In this document: in pieces, positions 8,710-18,354 of the stretch | Position numbering within the stretch: position 1 is the first letter of the stretch | How the letters are laid out: each line of letters starts with the position of its first letter | Assembly: GCF_021168455.1 (NCBI RefSeq) | Contig: NZ_JAJOZR010000004.1 | Location: 248,001-312,000 of the forward strand | Length of the DNA: 64,000 bases | Reading direction: 5' to 3' | Source of the DNA: Ferranicluibacter quercicola | Lineage (GTDB): Bacteria; Pseudomonadota; Alphaproteobacteria; Rhizobiales; Rhizobiaceae | Notes under the pieces: generated by a model | Database searches by the model: none | What the model saw: the letters and a program-made list of their open reading frames with translations, nothing else | Told to the model about the DNA's origin: nothing | Position numbers and translations under genes: made by a program

Positions 8710-10710
8710 ATGTCCTCCCCCTCAGCGCCCTTCCTCTCCCTCGCCCCGATCGTCACCCGCCGGGCTTTCCTCGGCGGGCTTGCATCGGCCTCCGGGCTTG
8801 TCATGCTGCATCCGTTTGCCGCGCAGGCGAACGCCAACCAGGCGCATCTGCGCCTCATGGAAACGACCGACATCCACGTCCACGTCTATCCATACGACTA
8901 TTACGGCGACAAGCCGAACGAGACGCTTGGCCTCTCGCGCACCGCCTCGATCATCGACGCCATTCGCGCCGAGGCGGGCAATACCCTGCTGGTCGACAAT
9001 GGCGACTTTCTGCAGGGCAACCCGATGGGCGATTTCATGGCCTACCAGAAGGGTCTGAAGGAGGGCGACGTCCACCCTGTCATCAAGGCCATGAACCTGC
9101 TCGGCTACGAGGCGGGCACGCTCGGCAATCACGAGTTCAATTACGGGCTCGACTTCATGGCAAAGGCGCTTTCCGGCGCGAACTTCCCTTATGTCTGCGC
9201 CAATCTGACGACGGGGACGCTGGCCGAGGATCCGACCAGGGACGCGCTGTTCTTCAAGCCCTACACGATCATCGAGAAGACGGTGACCGACGGCAGCGGT
9301 GCGACGAGCCTGTTGAAGATCGGCCTGATCGGCTTCGTGCCGCCGCAGATCATGCTCTGGGACGTGAAGAACCTGGAAGGCAAGGCGCAGACGCGCGACA
9401 TCGTGGAAGCCGCCCGTTCCTGGGTGCCGGTGATGAAGGAGGACGGCGCCGACATCATCGTGGCGCTGTCGCATTCCGGCATCGACGGCAGCGGCCAGAC
9501 GGACCGCATGGAAAACGCCTCTCTCTACCTCGCCGGCGTCGAGGGCATCGATGCGGTACTGACCGGCCACCAGCATCTGGTCTTTCCCGGGCCGAAGAGC
9601 TTCGACGGCATTGCGGGCGTGGACCCGGTCAAGGGCACACTGCAGGGCAAGCCGGCCGTCATGGCGGGCTTCTGGGGCTCCCATCTCGGGCTGATCGATC
9701 TGCTGCTGGAACGGGATGGCAAGAGCTGGAAGATTGTCGACTTCACCACCGAGGCCCGGCCGATCTACCACCGCGAGGACAAGACGGTCGTGGCCGACGT
9801 CAACGACCGCGCCGACGTGCTGGCCGCCGCCAAGGCCGAACACGAGGCGACCCTCGCCTATGTCCGAACGCCCGTCGGCAAGACTTCGGCGCCGCTCTAT
9901 TCCTATTTCGCGCTGGTGGCGGACGACCCGTCCGTGCAGATCGTGTCACAAGCCCAGACCTGGTACGTCAGGGACATGCTGAAGGAGACGGCATGGAAGG
10001 ACCTGCCCGTTCTCTCGGCAGCCGCCCCCTTCAAGGCCGGCGGTCGCGGCGGCGCCGACTACTACACCGACGTGCCCGCGGGCGACATCGCCATCAAGAA
10101 CGTCGCCGATCTCTATCTCTATCCCAACACGGTGCAGGCCGTCGTCATCACCGGCGCACAGGTGGAAAACTGGCTCGAAATGTCGGCCGGCATGTTCAAT
10201 CGCCTGGCACCTGGCCAGACGGACCAGCCGCTGCTGAGCACCGGCTTCCCGTCCTACAATTTCGATGTCATCGACGGGGTGACCTACGAGATCGACCTGT
10301 CGCAGCCGGCGCGTTTCGACACGGACGGCAAACTGGCCGATGCGACCGCGCACCGCATCACGGATCTGAAATTCGACGGCCAACCCATCGATCCCGCACG
10401 AAAATTCGTGGTCGCCACCAACAATTACCGCGCCGGCGGCGGCGGCAAGTTTCCGGAAATCGCCAGCGACAAGGTCGTCTTCGCCGCCCCCGATACCAAC
10501 CGCGACGTCATCGTCCGCTACATCCACGACCAAGGCACGATCAACCCCGCCGCCGACGCCAACTGGCGCTTCAAGCCCCTGCCCGGCACGACGGCCCTGT
10601 TCGAAACGGGCCCGAAGGCGCGGCCGCTGCTAGGCCAAGTCAAGGCGGCGAAGATTGAGGATGCGGGAGATGGCGCGGATGGGTTCGCACGGTTTCGGCT
10701 GGTATTGTGA
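8710..10710 (+). CDS. cpdB: 2',3'-cyclic-nucleotide 2'-phosphodiesterase/3'-nucleotidase, Tat-exported
   Basis: Periplasmic enzyme that hydrolyses 2',3'-cyclic nucleotides and 3'-nucleotides to nucleosides and phosphate, for nutrient scavenging. The N-terminus has a twin-arginine signal (TRRAFLGG) followed by a hydrophobic stretch ending near AQA. Metallophosphoesterase motifs appear in order: DIHVH (near residue 54), DNGDFLQGN (near 97), LGNHEFNYG (near 138), SHSGIDG (near 254) and TGHQH (near 284). A 5'-nucleotidase C-terminal domain follows, with NNYRAGGGGKFP. The 666-aa length matches CpdB. The ATG at 8710 has AAAGGAA upstream; the frame remains open to 8458 but that extension looks non-coding. 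It is probably transcribed alone. Confidence 0.93.
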   Translation: MSSPSAPFLSLAPIVTRRAFLGGLASASGLVMLHPFAAQANANQAHLRLMETTDIHVHVYPYDYYGDKPNETLGLSRTASIIDAIRAEAGNTLLVDNGDFLQGNPMGDFMAYQKGLKEGDVHPVIKAMNLLGYEAGTLGNHEFNYGLDFMAKALSGANFPYVCANLTTGTLAEDPTRDALFFKPYTIIEKTVTDGSGATSLLKIGLIGFVPPQIMLWDVKNLEGKAQTRDIVEAARSWVPVMKEDGADIIVALSHSGIDGSGQTDRMENASLYLAGVEGIDAVLTGHQHLVFPGPKSFDGIAGVDPVKGTLQGKPAVMAGFWGSHLGLIDLLLERDGKSWKIVDFTTEARPIYHREDKTVVADVNDRADVLAAAKAEHEATLAYVRTPVGKTSAPLYSYFALVADDPSVQIVSQAQTWYVRDMLKETAWKDLPVLSAAAPFKAGGRGGADYYTDVPAGDIAIKNVADLYLYPNTVQAVVITGAQVENWLEMSAGMFNRLAPGQTDQPLLSTGFPSYNFDVIDGVTYEIDLSQPARFDTDGKLADATAHRITDLKFDGQPIDPARKFVVATNNYRAGGGGKFPEIASDKVVFAAPDTNRDVIVRYIHDQGTINPAADANWRFKPLPGTTALFETGPKARPLLGQVKAAKIEDAGDGADGFARFRLVL

Positions 10711-10834
10711 GGCTTCCGTCCACAGGAATTTGAACGGTCACTCACCTCTATGACGCTGCGCAACCGTCCGCAAAAGTATTCCCGTTTGAGACCTCATGCG
10801 ATAGAATACCGTCAAATTTCAAGGAGCCGAAGAC

Positions 10835-11110
10835 ATGCAGGCATTTCGCATCACTCTTCCGGACGACATGGCAATGCTGGTGAAGGAAAAGGTCGCCTCG
10901 GGCGAATATGCCACCGAAAGCGATGTCTTCCGCGAGGGGCTGATGACGATCGCCACACAGGATGCGGCTTTCGAAACCTGGTTGCACGACGAGGTGCTGC
11001 CAACTGTCGATGCGCTCTCACGGGAACCGGGTCGCACGATGAGTGCGGAAGAATCCTGGGCGGCGATCAAAGATCACATCGACAGGTCCAGCTTTAAAGA
11101 TAAGCCGTGA
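10835..11110 (+). CDS. parD: ParD-type antitoxin
   Basis: A 91-aa ribbon-helix-helix protein: the N-terminal beta strand QAFRITLPDDM and the helix pair around YATESDVFREGL are typical of ParD/CopG antitoxins, which bind their own promoter and neutralise ParE with an acidic C-terminal tail. Start supported by AAGGAG about 12 bases upstream. Its stop codon overlaps the GTG start of the toxin gene by four bases, the usual coupled antitoxin-toxin arrangement. The pair sits alone between cpdB and cimA, consistent with an independently acquired module. Confidence 0.85.
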   Translation: MQAFRITLPDDMAMLVKEKVASGEYATESDVFREGLMTIATQDAAFETWLHDEVLPTVDALSREPGRTMSAEESWAAIKDHIDRSSFKDKP

Positions 11111-11409
11111 GCGACCTGACTGTCCGGTTCACGCCGGAAGCCAACGCCGATCTGACGGAGCTCTTCGACTATCTTGCACCGCGAGCCGGGTCCGCCGTCG
11201 CCCTGAAGTATGTCGGTGACATCCATCAACATTGTCTCAGCTTCGCCCTCTTTCCCGCGTGCGGTTTCGCAAGGAATAATGTGAGCCCTGGCCTCCGCAT
11301 CGTTGGCTTTCGCCGCCGGGCAAGTATTGTCTTTCAGGTGCAGGACGAACAGGTCATTATCATTCGCATATTTCATCGCGGCCGCGATCTTCGCGTCTCC
11401 GAAGAGTGA
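11107..11409 (+). CDS. parE: ParE/RelE-superfamily toxin
   Basis: A 100-aa protein of the ParE fold: TVRFTPEANADLTELFDYL at the N-terminus and IIRIFHRGRD near the C-terminus are family hallmarks. ParE toxins poison DNA gyrase; related RelE proteins cleave mRNA, and this sequence is closer to ParE. The GTG start is embedded in the parD stop (CGTGAG), so translation is probably coupled. The gene ends only two bases from the stop of cimA on the other strand, so the transcripts must overlap or share a very compact end. It appears complete, with no frameshift. Confidence 0.85.
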   Translation: MSDLTVRFTPEANADLTELFDYLAPRAGSAVALKYVGDIHQHCLSFALFPACGFARNNVSPGLRIVGFRRRASIVFQVQDEQVIIIRIFHRGRDLRVSEE

Positions 11410-11410
11410 T

Positions 11411-13027
11411 CTACTCCGCCGCGGCCGCCACAGCGCCATCGCGGTTTTTCAGCAGCTTGAAAACGATGCTGTCCATCAAGGCCTGGAACGAAGCGTCGAT
11501 GATGTTGTCGGAGACGCCGACGGTCCACCAGCGGGCGCCGGTGGCGTCGGTGGATTCGATGAGGACGCGGGTGATGGCCTCCGTGCCGCCGTTGAGGATG
11601 CGGACCTTGTAGTCCGCGAGTTCGAGATCGGCGATCTCGTGCTGGTACTTGCCGAGATCCTTGCGAAGCGCGAGATCGAGCGCATTCACGGGGCCGTGGC
11701 CTTCCGCGACGGACAGCGTCTCCTCGCCGTCGATGAGGACGCGGACGACGGCTTCCGACACGGTCTTCAGCTGACCGTTGGCGTCGAACCGGCGTTCGAC
11801 CATGACGCGGAAGCTCTCGACATGGAAGAAATCGGGCACATGGCCGAGGGTGCGGCGGGCGAGGATGGCGAAGCTCGCATCGGCGCCCTCGTAGGCATAG
11901 CCGGTCGCCTCGCGCTCCTTGACGATGGAGATCAGCCGGTCGAGGCGCGGATCGTCCTTGCCGACCACGATGCCGCGCCGCTTCAAGGCATTGATGAAAT
12001 TGGCCTTGCCGCCCTGGTCCGACACCATGACCTTGCGCAGGTTGCCCACACTTTCCGGCGTCACATGCTCGTAGGTGCGCGGGTCCTTCAGCAGTGCGGA
12101 GGCGTGGATGCCGGCCTTGGTGGCAAAGGCGGAGGCGCCGACATAGGGCATCTGGTGATCGGGCGAGCGGTTGAGCAGCTCGTCGAAGGCGTGGGAGAGC
12201 TTGGTCAGCTCCTGCAGGCGGTCGGTGTCGATGGCCGTCTCGAAACGGCTGGCATAGACCTCCTTCAGCGCGAGCGTCGGAATGAGGGTGACGAGGTTGG
12301 CATTGCCGCAGCGCTCGCCGATGCCGTTCAGCGTGCCCTGGATCTGGCGAACGCCGGCCTCGACCGCGGCCAGCGAATTGGCCACCGCCTGACCCGTGTC
12401 GTTATGCGCGTGGATGCCGAGGCGGTCGCCGGGGATGCCGGCGGCCACGACGGCGGTGACGATCGTGAGGATCTCCTGCGGCTGCGTACCGCCATTGGTG
12501 TCGCAGAGGACGATCCAGCGTGCGCCGGCATCATAGGCGGCCCTGGCGCAGGCGAGCGCGTAGTCGGGGTTTGCCTTGTAGCCGTCGAAGAAGTGTTCGC
12601 AATCGACCATGGCCTCGCGGCCGCTGATCACGACGGCCTCCACGGAGGCTGCGATATTGTCGAGATTTTCCGCGTTGGTGCAACCGAGCGCGACGGCGAC
12701 GTGATAGTCCCAGCTCTTGGCCACGAGACAGATCGTGTCGCTCGCCGACTGCAACAGGCCCGCGAGCCCGGGATCGTTGGCGGCGGACACGCCGGTGCGC
12801 TTCGTCATGCCGAAGGCGACGAAGCGGGCGTTGCGGGTGCGGCGCTTGGCGAAGAAGGCGGTATCGGTCGGGTTCGCGCCGGGATAGCCACCCTCGACAT
12901 AGTCGATGCCGAAATCGTCGAGCATGGCGGCGATCGCGATCTTGTCCTCGACGGAAAAATCGACGCCGGGCGTCTGCTGCCCGTCGCGCAGCGTGGTGTC
13001 GAAGAGGAAGATGCGCTCGCGCTTCAT
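11411..13027 (-). CDS. cimA: Citramalate synthase
   Basis: Condenses pyruvate and acetyl-CoA to (R)-citramalate, entering isoleucine synthesis without threonine deaminase. The TIM-barrel HMGL-like domain begins with FDTTLRDGQQTPG (residues 9-21), has GIHAHNDTGQAVANSL and NGIGERCGNANL, and is followed by a LeuA-type C-terminal regulatory domain with the ALDLALRK segment. The length of 538 aa matches the long TIGR00977 subgroup rather than 2-isopropylmalate synthase. It starts three bases after the pip stop, the last gene of a tightly packed minus-strand unit (two GFA genes, pip, cimA). The regulatory domain suggests feedback inhibition by a branched-chain amino acid, by analogy with the family. 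Confidence 0.93.
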   Translation of the reverse strand: MKRERIFLFDTTLRDGQQTPGVDFSVEDKIAIAAMLDDFGIDYVEGGYPGANPTDTAFFAKRRTRNARFVAFGMTKRTGVSAANDPGLAGLLQSASDTICLVAKSWDYHVAVALGCTNAENLDNIAASVEAVVISGREAMVDCEHFFDGYKANPDYALACARAAYDAGARWIVLCDTNGGTQPQEILTIVTAVVAAGIPGDRLGIHAHNDTGQAVANSLAAVEAGVRQIQGTLNGIGERCGNANLVTLIPTLALKEVYASRFETAIDTDRLQELTKLSHAFDELLNRSPDHQMPYVGASAFATKAGIHASALLKDPRTYEHVTPESVGNLRKVMVSDQGGKANFINALKRRGIVVGKDDPRLDRLISIVKEREATGYAYEGADASFAILARRTLGHVPDFFHVESFRVMVERRFDANGQLKTVSEAVVRVLIDGEETLSVAEGHGPVNALDLALRKDLGKYQHEIADLELADYKVRILNGGTEAITRVLIESTDATGARWWTVGVSDNIIDASFQALMDSIVFKLLKNRDGAVAAAAE

Positions 13028-13030
13028 GAA

Positions 13031-14008
13031 TCAGGCTTCCTTGCCGGCGAAAGTATCTGTGGCGCGGATCATCCGGTCGAGGATACCGGGCTCGCTCATG
13101 GCGTGGCCCGCGCATTCGACCAGATGGAATTCCGCCTGCGGCCACGCCTTGTGCAGCGCATAGGCGTATTTCGCCGGGCACGGCATGTCGTAGCGGCCCT
13201 GGATGATGACGCCGGGAATGCCGTGGAGGCGGTGGGCGTCACGCACGAGCTGGCCTTCGTCCATCCAGCCGGCATGCACGAAATAGTGCGTTTCCAGCCG
13301 GGCGAAGGCATCGGCGAAATCGTCTTCGGCGAATTTGCTGCTGGTATCGGGCTGCGGCAGAAGCGTGATCGTCTCGCCTTCCCAGGTGCTCCAGACCTTG
13401 GCCACCTCGCGGCGCAGCGCCAGGTCGTCGCCCGTCAGGCGGCGGTAATAGGCCTGCATCATCTCGTGGCGCTCTTCCGGCGGAATCGGTGCGACGAAGC
13501 GTTCATACTTGTCGGGGAACATCTCCGACACGCCAAACTGGTAGTACCAGTCGAGCTCGGCCTTCGTCAGCGTGTAGATGCCGCGCAGCACCAGTTCCGA
13601 GACGTGCTCTGGATGGGTTTCGGCATAGGCGAGCGCCAGGGTCGAGCCCCAGGAGCCGCCGTTCACGAGCCATGTGTCGACACCGACCATCTTTCGCAGG
13701 CGCTCGATGTCGGCCACCAGATGCCAGGTCGTGTTCGCCTCGAGGCCCGCATGCGGCGTGGACTTGCCGCATCCGCGCTGGTCGAAGAGGAGAACGTCGT
13801 AGAGAGCGGGATCGAACAGCCGGCGATGGTTCGGGCCGCTGGTGCCGCCGGGGCCGCCATGCAGGAACACGGCGGGCTTGGCGCCGGGGGTGCCGGACCG
13901 CTCCCAATAGATCGAATGCCCGTCGCCAACGTCGAGATGGCCGGAGGCATAGGCTTCGATCGGCGGATAAAAGCCGCGCAGGCTATCGGTATCGTTTTCG
14001 AAGGTCAT
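13031..14008 (-). CDS. pip: Proline iminopeptidase
   Basis: Alpha/beta hydrolase that removes N-terminal proline from peptides (peptidase family S33), cytoplasmic. It has the oxyanion HGGPGG motif (residues 50-55), DQRGCGKS (76-83), the nucleophile elbow GGSWGS with Ser119, and the late acid and base segments GRYDMPCP and CAGHAMSEP. The 325-aa length fits the prolyl aminopeptidase family. The ATG overlaps the stop of the upstream GFA gene by four bases (ATGA), and cimA starts three bases after its stop, so the set is almost certainly one operon, although no metabolic link between the members is obvious. Confidence 0.93.
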   Translation of the reverse strand: MTFENDTDSLRGFYPPIEAYASGHLDVGDGHSIYWERSGTPGAKPAVFLHGGPGGTSGPNHRRLFDPALYDVLLFDQRGCGKSTPHAGLEANTTWHLVADIERLRKMVGVDTWLVNGGSWGSTLALAYAETHPEHVSELVLRGIYTLTKAELDWYYQFGVSEMFPDKYERFVAPIPPEERHEMMQAYYRRLTGDDLALRREVAKVWSTWEGETITLLPQPDTSSKFAEDDFADAFARLETHYFVHAGWMDEGQLVRDAHRLHGIPGVIIQGRYDMPCPAKYAYALHKAWPQAEFHLVECAGHAMSEPGILDRMIRATDTFAGKEA

Positions 14009-14496
14009 AGGCTCAGTCCATGGGTCGGCCAGTCGGCCGTATCGTGATCGGGGTGCTGGAAGGAGATGATGGCTTCCTGCTGCGCGTAATAGTCCGGATC
14101 GCTGTGCACCGGCTGGTCGAAGATGGTGGTGACCCAGGGGATGCGGGCCTCGACATTGACCTGAATCTGCGGCGCGAGATCGGAGCGGTCGTCGAAGGCG
14201 CCGATGGCGATTTCGAGCCCGCCGGGATGACGATAGGCGAGCGGCGTGCCGCAGGAGGCGCAGAAGCCGCGGGAAATGTTGATGGATGACTGAAACCAGG
14301 CGGGCTCGCCGCGGCTCCAGCTCAGCCCGTTTTCAGGCGTGGTGACTAGGGGCCCGAAGAAGCCGCCGAAGGCCTTCTGGCACATGCGGCAATGGCAGAT
14401 CGACGGGCGGCCGAGCGTGCCCCTGATGCGGAAGCGCACGGCACCGCACTGGCAGCCGCCTGTTCTGTCGTCGCCCGTTTTCTCGACGTCGCTCAT
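14005..14496 (-). CDS. GFA-family (CENP-V/GFA domain) zinc-binding protein, copy 1
   Basis: A 163-aa member of the glutathione-dependent formaldehyde-activating family. The zinc-binding cysteines occur in GGCQCGAVRF, CHCRMCQK and FCASCGTPL, all intact. The founding member (Gfa) speeds formation of S-hydroxymethylglutathione, but most members have no proven role. It is a paralogue of the gene immediately upstream: both share the N-terminal TGGCQCG, the CHCRMCQK core and a C-terminal phrase of the form QHPDH. Its start overlaps the upstream stop by four bases and its stop overlaps the pip start by four bases. Confidence 0.87.
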   Translation of the reverse strand: MSDVEKTGDDRTGGCQCGAVRFRIRGTLGRPSICHCRMCQKAFGGFFGPLVTTPENGLSWSRGEPAWFQSSINISRGFCASCGTPLAYRHPGGLEIAIGAFDDRSDLAPQIQVNVEARIPWVTTIFDQPVHSDPDYYAQQEAIISFQHPDHDTADWPTHGLSL

Positions 14497-14981
14497 TGCT
14501 GTCTCTCCTCAGGCGGCCATTGGCCCGTTTCGTGATCGGGGTGCTGGTAGGAGACCAGCGTGTCCAGAAAGGGCGCGGCCGTGATGTCGGCCATGGTGTC
14601 CTGCTCCGGCAGATCGCAGATGCCGTCGACGTAAGGAAGCTTTGCTTCCGTACCCCACTGGATCACGGGCGCGATCGACGCGGGGTCGTCGAAGGTGGCA
14701 ATGGCGAGCGCCACGCCGTCCGGTGCCTCATAGGTCAGCGGTGTGCCGCAATCGGCGCAGAAGCCGCGCCGCACATGGTTGGAGGACTGGAAGTGCTTCG
14801 GCTGTCCCCGCGTCCACAGGAGCTTGGCCTGTCGCACGGAAACGAGCGGCATGTAGAAGCTGCCGGATGCCTTCTGGCACATGCGGCAATGGCAGACGGA
14901 GGCGTCGCCCAGCGCACCGTCCACCCGGAAGCGAAGGGCACCGCACTGGCAGCCGCCGGTATATCCATTGATCGTCACCAT
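14493..14981 (-). CDS. GFA-family zinc-binding protein, copy 2
   Basis: A 162-aa paralogue of the next gene, with cysteine motifs GGCQCGALRF, CHCRMCQKASGSF and FCADCGTPLTY. The start at 14981 is supported by GAGGA six bases upstream; the frame is open further (to 15110) but without a better ribosome-binding site. It would be the first gene of the four-gene unit GFA-GFA-pip-cimA. The two copies share the zinc ligands but diverge in the loops, so this is an old tandem duplication rather than a recent one. Confidence 0.87.
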   Translation of the reverse strand: MVTINGYTGGCQCGALRFRVDGALGDASVCHCRMCQKASGSFYMPLVSVRQAKLLWTRGQPKHFQSSNHVRRGFCADCGTPLTYEAPDGVALAIATFDDPASIAPVIQWGTEAKLPYVDGICDLPEQDTMADITAAPFLDTLVSYQHPDHETGQWPPEERQQ

Positions 14982-15213
14982 ACGGTCCTCGTCTGGCCGG
15001 GCGGATGGAAAAGACCTGCGGCAACAATGGCGTGCCGCCCGTCGCTCACAGAATGAGTCTTGCCGTAGAAGCATTGCATGAACGACCAGGTCACCGCTTT
15101 TCTCCCGCACTCGACGTCTGTCGTCGTCTCACGCCGGCCGATCCGGCGATCCCGTCCATCCGCATTCCATTCCGATCCGGCGCGCAAAGCAAGCCCGCCG
15201 CGCCCGGCCGTTT

Positions 15214-16671
<1,458 letters not shown>

Positions 16672-17207
16672 GCGTATCGTCTCCCCTTTTGTCATCAATG
16701 CTTGTCGTTTGTCCCGAAAGGTCGATCCGGCGGATGGCCGCCAAAGATCACGCGCGCCGGCCTGCCGGCCTTCGCGTTGTCATCTTGGTCTTGGGTAAGG
16801 AGACGAAACGGAAAGGGCCAGCGGCAAGCGCTAGCGAATAATCGAGCCGCAGAAAATGCAGGTGTCCGTTTTCATGGCGGCTTTATCGCCGTTCTCGGGC
16901 CTTGGGTCAAGAGGCCCACCCTTGGGTCAAGGGGTCGTATGAAGCCTGGAGACTCGCCGCATCGCAGCATGCGCCCGGTTGCATCGCAGCATGTTTTCCC
17001 TCGCAAAAAGCTCGCAGGATGGACATGAATTTGTCATGATTGAACCGTTTGAAAACCACAGAATTTCAGGAGATTCGAGCGTGCGGGGACAACGCGAAAC
17101 GCTCGGTTCTCCGGGAACGAACGAGGTGCTGCAGGTTGTGACCATCCCGCGATGGTTTCGCCCGAACAGGACCCGACCCGGGACGGAATCATGATTAGGA
17201 GAGTGAC
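16672..17207. other. Intergenic region upstream of cysS and the 58-aa gene
   Basis: About 540 bases with no convincing protein gene; an open frame at 16979-17194 has no ribosome-binding site and an odd composition. Two short tandem duplications are visible: CTTGGGTCAAG at 16901 and again at 16921, and GCATCGCAGCATG near 16959 and again near 16980. The cysS promoter (leftward) and the small-gene promoter (rightward) must both lie here, but no element could be assigned with confidence. Confidence 0.5.
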
Positions 17208-17384
17208 ATGACGGAACGCAAGACGGACACGGCCGAGGCCGCTGCCAAGAACGAGACGCTGATCGACCGCTACCGCCCGCTTGGCCTGAAGGCCGTGGCT
17301 GCCGCAGCGCTGCACCAGAAGCCCAAGGCTTCGGCGCAACCGGCGAGGGTTGCCGATCGCATTCGCGACTGGCGCGAACACTGA
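17208..17384 (+). CDS. Small conserved-looking hypothetical protein (58 aa)
   Basis: An ATG with a strong Shine-Dalgarno sequence (TTAGGAGAG, about eight bases upstream) opens a 58-codon frame with strongly coding third positions. The product is charged and Ala-rich, beginning MTERKTDTAEAAAKNE and ending with RIRDWREH, with a central LIDRYRPLGLKAV. No signal peptide or membrane segment was seen. The stop codon lies inside the left arm of a long hairpin that probably terminates transcription. No function recognised; a small cytosolic, possibly nucleic-acid-associated protein is one guess from its basic/amphipathic character. Confidence 0.65.
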   Translation: MTERKTDTAEAAAKNETLIDRYRPLGLKAVAAAALHQKPKASAQPARVADRIRDWREH

Positions 17385-17424
17385 TCGCACGCCATGGGCA
17401 GGCTCGCCCGTGGCTTGCGATCAG
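17381..17424. terminator. Bidirectional terminator hairpin between the 58-aa gene and yedK
   Basis: A stem of about 19 base pairs (one mismatch and one G-T wobble) with a six-base loop. The left arm begins CTGATCGCA and the right arm ends TGCGATCAG. It includes the stop codon of the 58-aa gene and lies 14 bases past the stop of the convergent yedK gene, so it can serve both. There is no long T-run on either side. Confidence 0.55.
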
Positions 17425-17437
17425 AACAACGGGGTGA

Positions 17438-18238
17438 TCAGAAGAGAGAGAGTTGAGGGCCGTCGCCCTCGTCTGCCGGCCCTGCCGGTGCAGGTTTCTT
17501 TCTGTCCGCCCGCTGCGGCGCCTCCGCCGGCGCGGCAAGGCTGACCGGTGTCTGGATATCCGGCGTCGTGTTGGCGACCTTGTTGACCGCGTCGGAGACC
17601 GGCACTGCGTCGAACAGGTCGTCATCGGCCGGCACCATCAGGTCGACGACGTCTCGCGGCTCCTGCGTCTTGCAATCGAGCCAGCGGGCGAAGTCTTCGG
17701 GCCGGATGACCACCGGCATGCGGTCGTGGATGAAGGCCATGGCCGCGTTGGAGCGGGTCGTCAGGATCGCGCCCGTGTCCATCTCGGACCCGTCGGCCGA
17801 AGCCCAGGTTTCCATCAGGCCGCCGAAGGCAACGATGCCGCCGGATTTCGGCCGTATCCAGTAGGCTTGCGATGCAAGGCCGCTGTCCTTGGGATGGCGC
17901 CGCCACTCGTAAAAACCCGATGCGGGCACGAGGACGCGACGATGGCGCATGGCCGCGCGAAACGAGGCCTTCTCGATGGCCGTTTCGGCGCGCGCGTTCA
18001 GGAGCAGCGGAAAGTCGTTCGGGTCCTTGACCCAGCCGGGGAGGAAGCCCCAGCGCACGAGCGCCGTCCGACGCGGCGGGGTGTTGCTGCGCGGGTCCGT
18101 GCGGTCGGCGGCGGCGACGACGAGGATAGGCTGGGTCGGCGCGATGTTGTAGCGTGGCGGAAAGTCACCGGCGTCGATGACGGCCAGCGCCTCCTCAAGC
18201 TCTTTCGGCGATACCGTCAAGGCAAAGCGTCCGCACAT
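17438..18238 (-). CDS. yedK: SOS response-associated peptidase (YedK/HMCES, SRAP domain)
   Basis: Protects abasic sites in single-stranded DNA by forming a stable thiazolidine crosslink with its N-terminal cysteine. The active-site set is intact: Cys2 (MCGRF, exposed after Met removal), N81 in NARAE, E111 in GFYEW and H171 in HDRMP. The 266-aa length includes a C-terminal low-complexity tail (Ala/Pro/Lys-rich, ending GPQLSLF). The QLSLF ending resembles the short beta-clamp-binding motifs of DNA-metabolism proteins, which is an inference. The gene is transcribed alone and converges on the small gene at 17208. Confidence 0.93.
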   Translation of the reverse strand: MCGRFALTVSPKELEEALAVIDAGDFPPRYNIAPTQPILVVAAADRTDPRSNTPPRRTALVRWGFLPGWVKDPNDFPLLLNARAETAIEKASFRAAMRHRRVLVPASGFYEWRRHPKDSGLASQAYWIRPKSGGIVAFGGLMETWASADGSEMDTGAILTTRSNAAMAFIHDRMPVVIRPEDFARWLDCKTQEPRDVVDLMVPADDDLFDAVPVSDAVNKVANTTPDIQTPVSLAAPAEAPQRADRKKPAPAGPADEGDGPQLSLF

Positions 18239-18354
18239 GATGTCGATCCCCCGTAGCCTCGCCGGATGTCCGGCGTCACGTCTCGCACTCGATCGCGCCC
18301 GGCCGTCGGGCTGATGTAGGATCGATTCGCCCGCAACGCCAGAACGGAACCGTC

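Noticed and set aside
10786..10807. TTGAGA and TAGAAT before parD as a promoter
   Set aside because: The two elements are only 10 bases apart, too close for a sigma-70 promoter; parD promoter remains unassigned.
11303..14047. 914-codon plus-strand open frame opposite cimA and pip
   Set aside because: The minus-strand genes have intact catalytic motifs across the whole span; the antisense product resembles no protein family and spans two unrelated genes.
16979..17194. 71-codon frame in the cysS upstream region
   Set aside because: No ribosome-binding site, odd composition, and it runs close to the better supported 58-aa gene at 17208.
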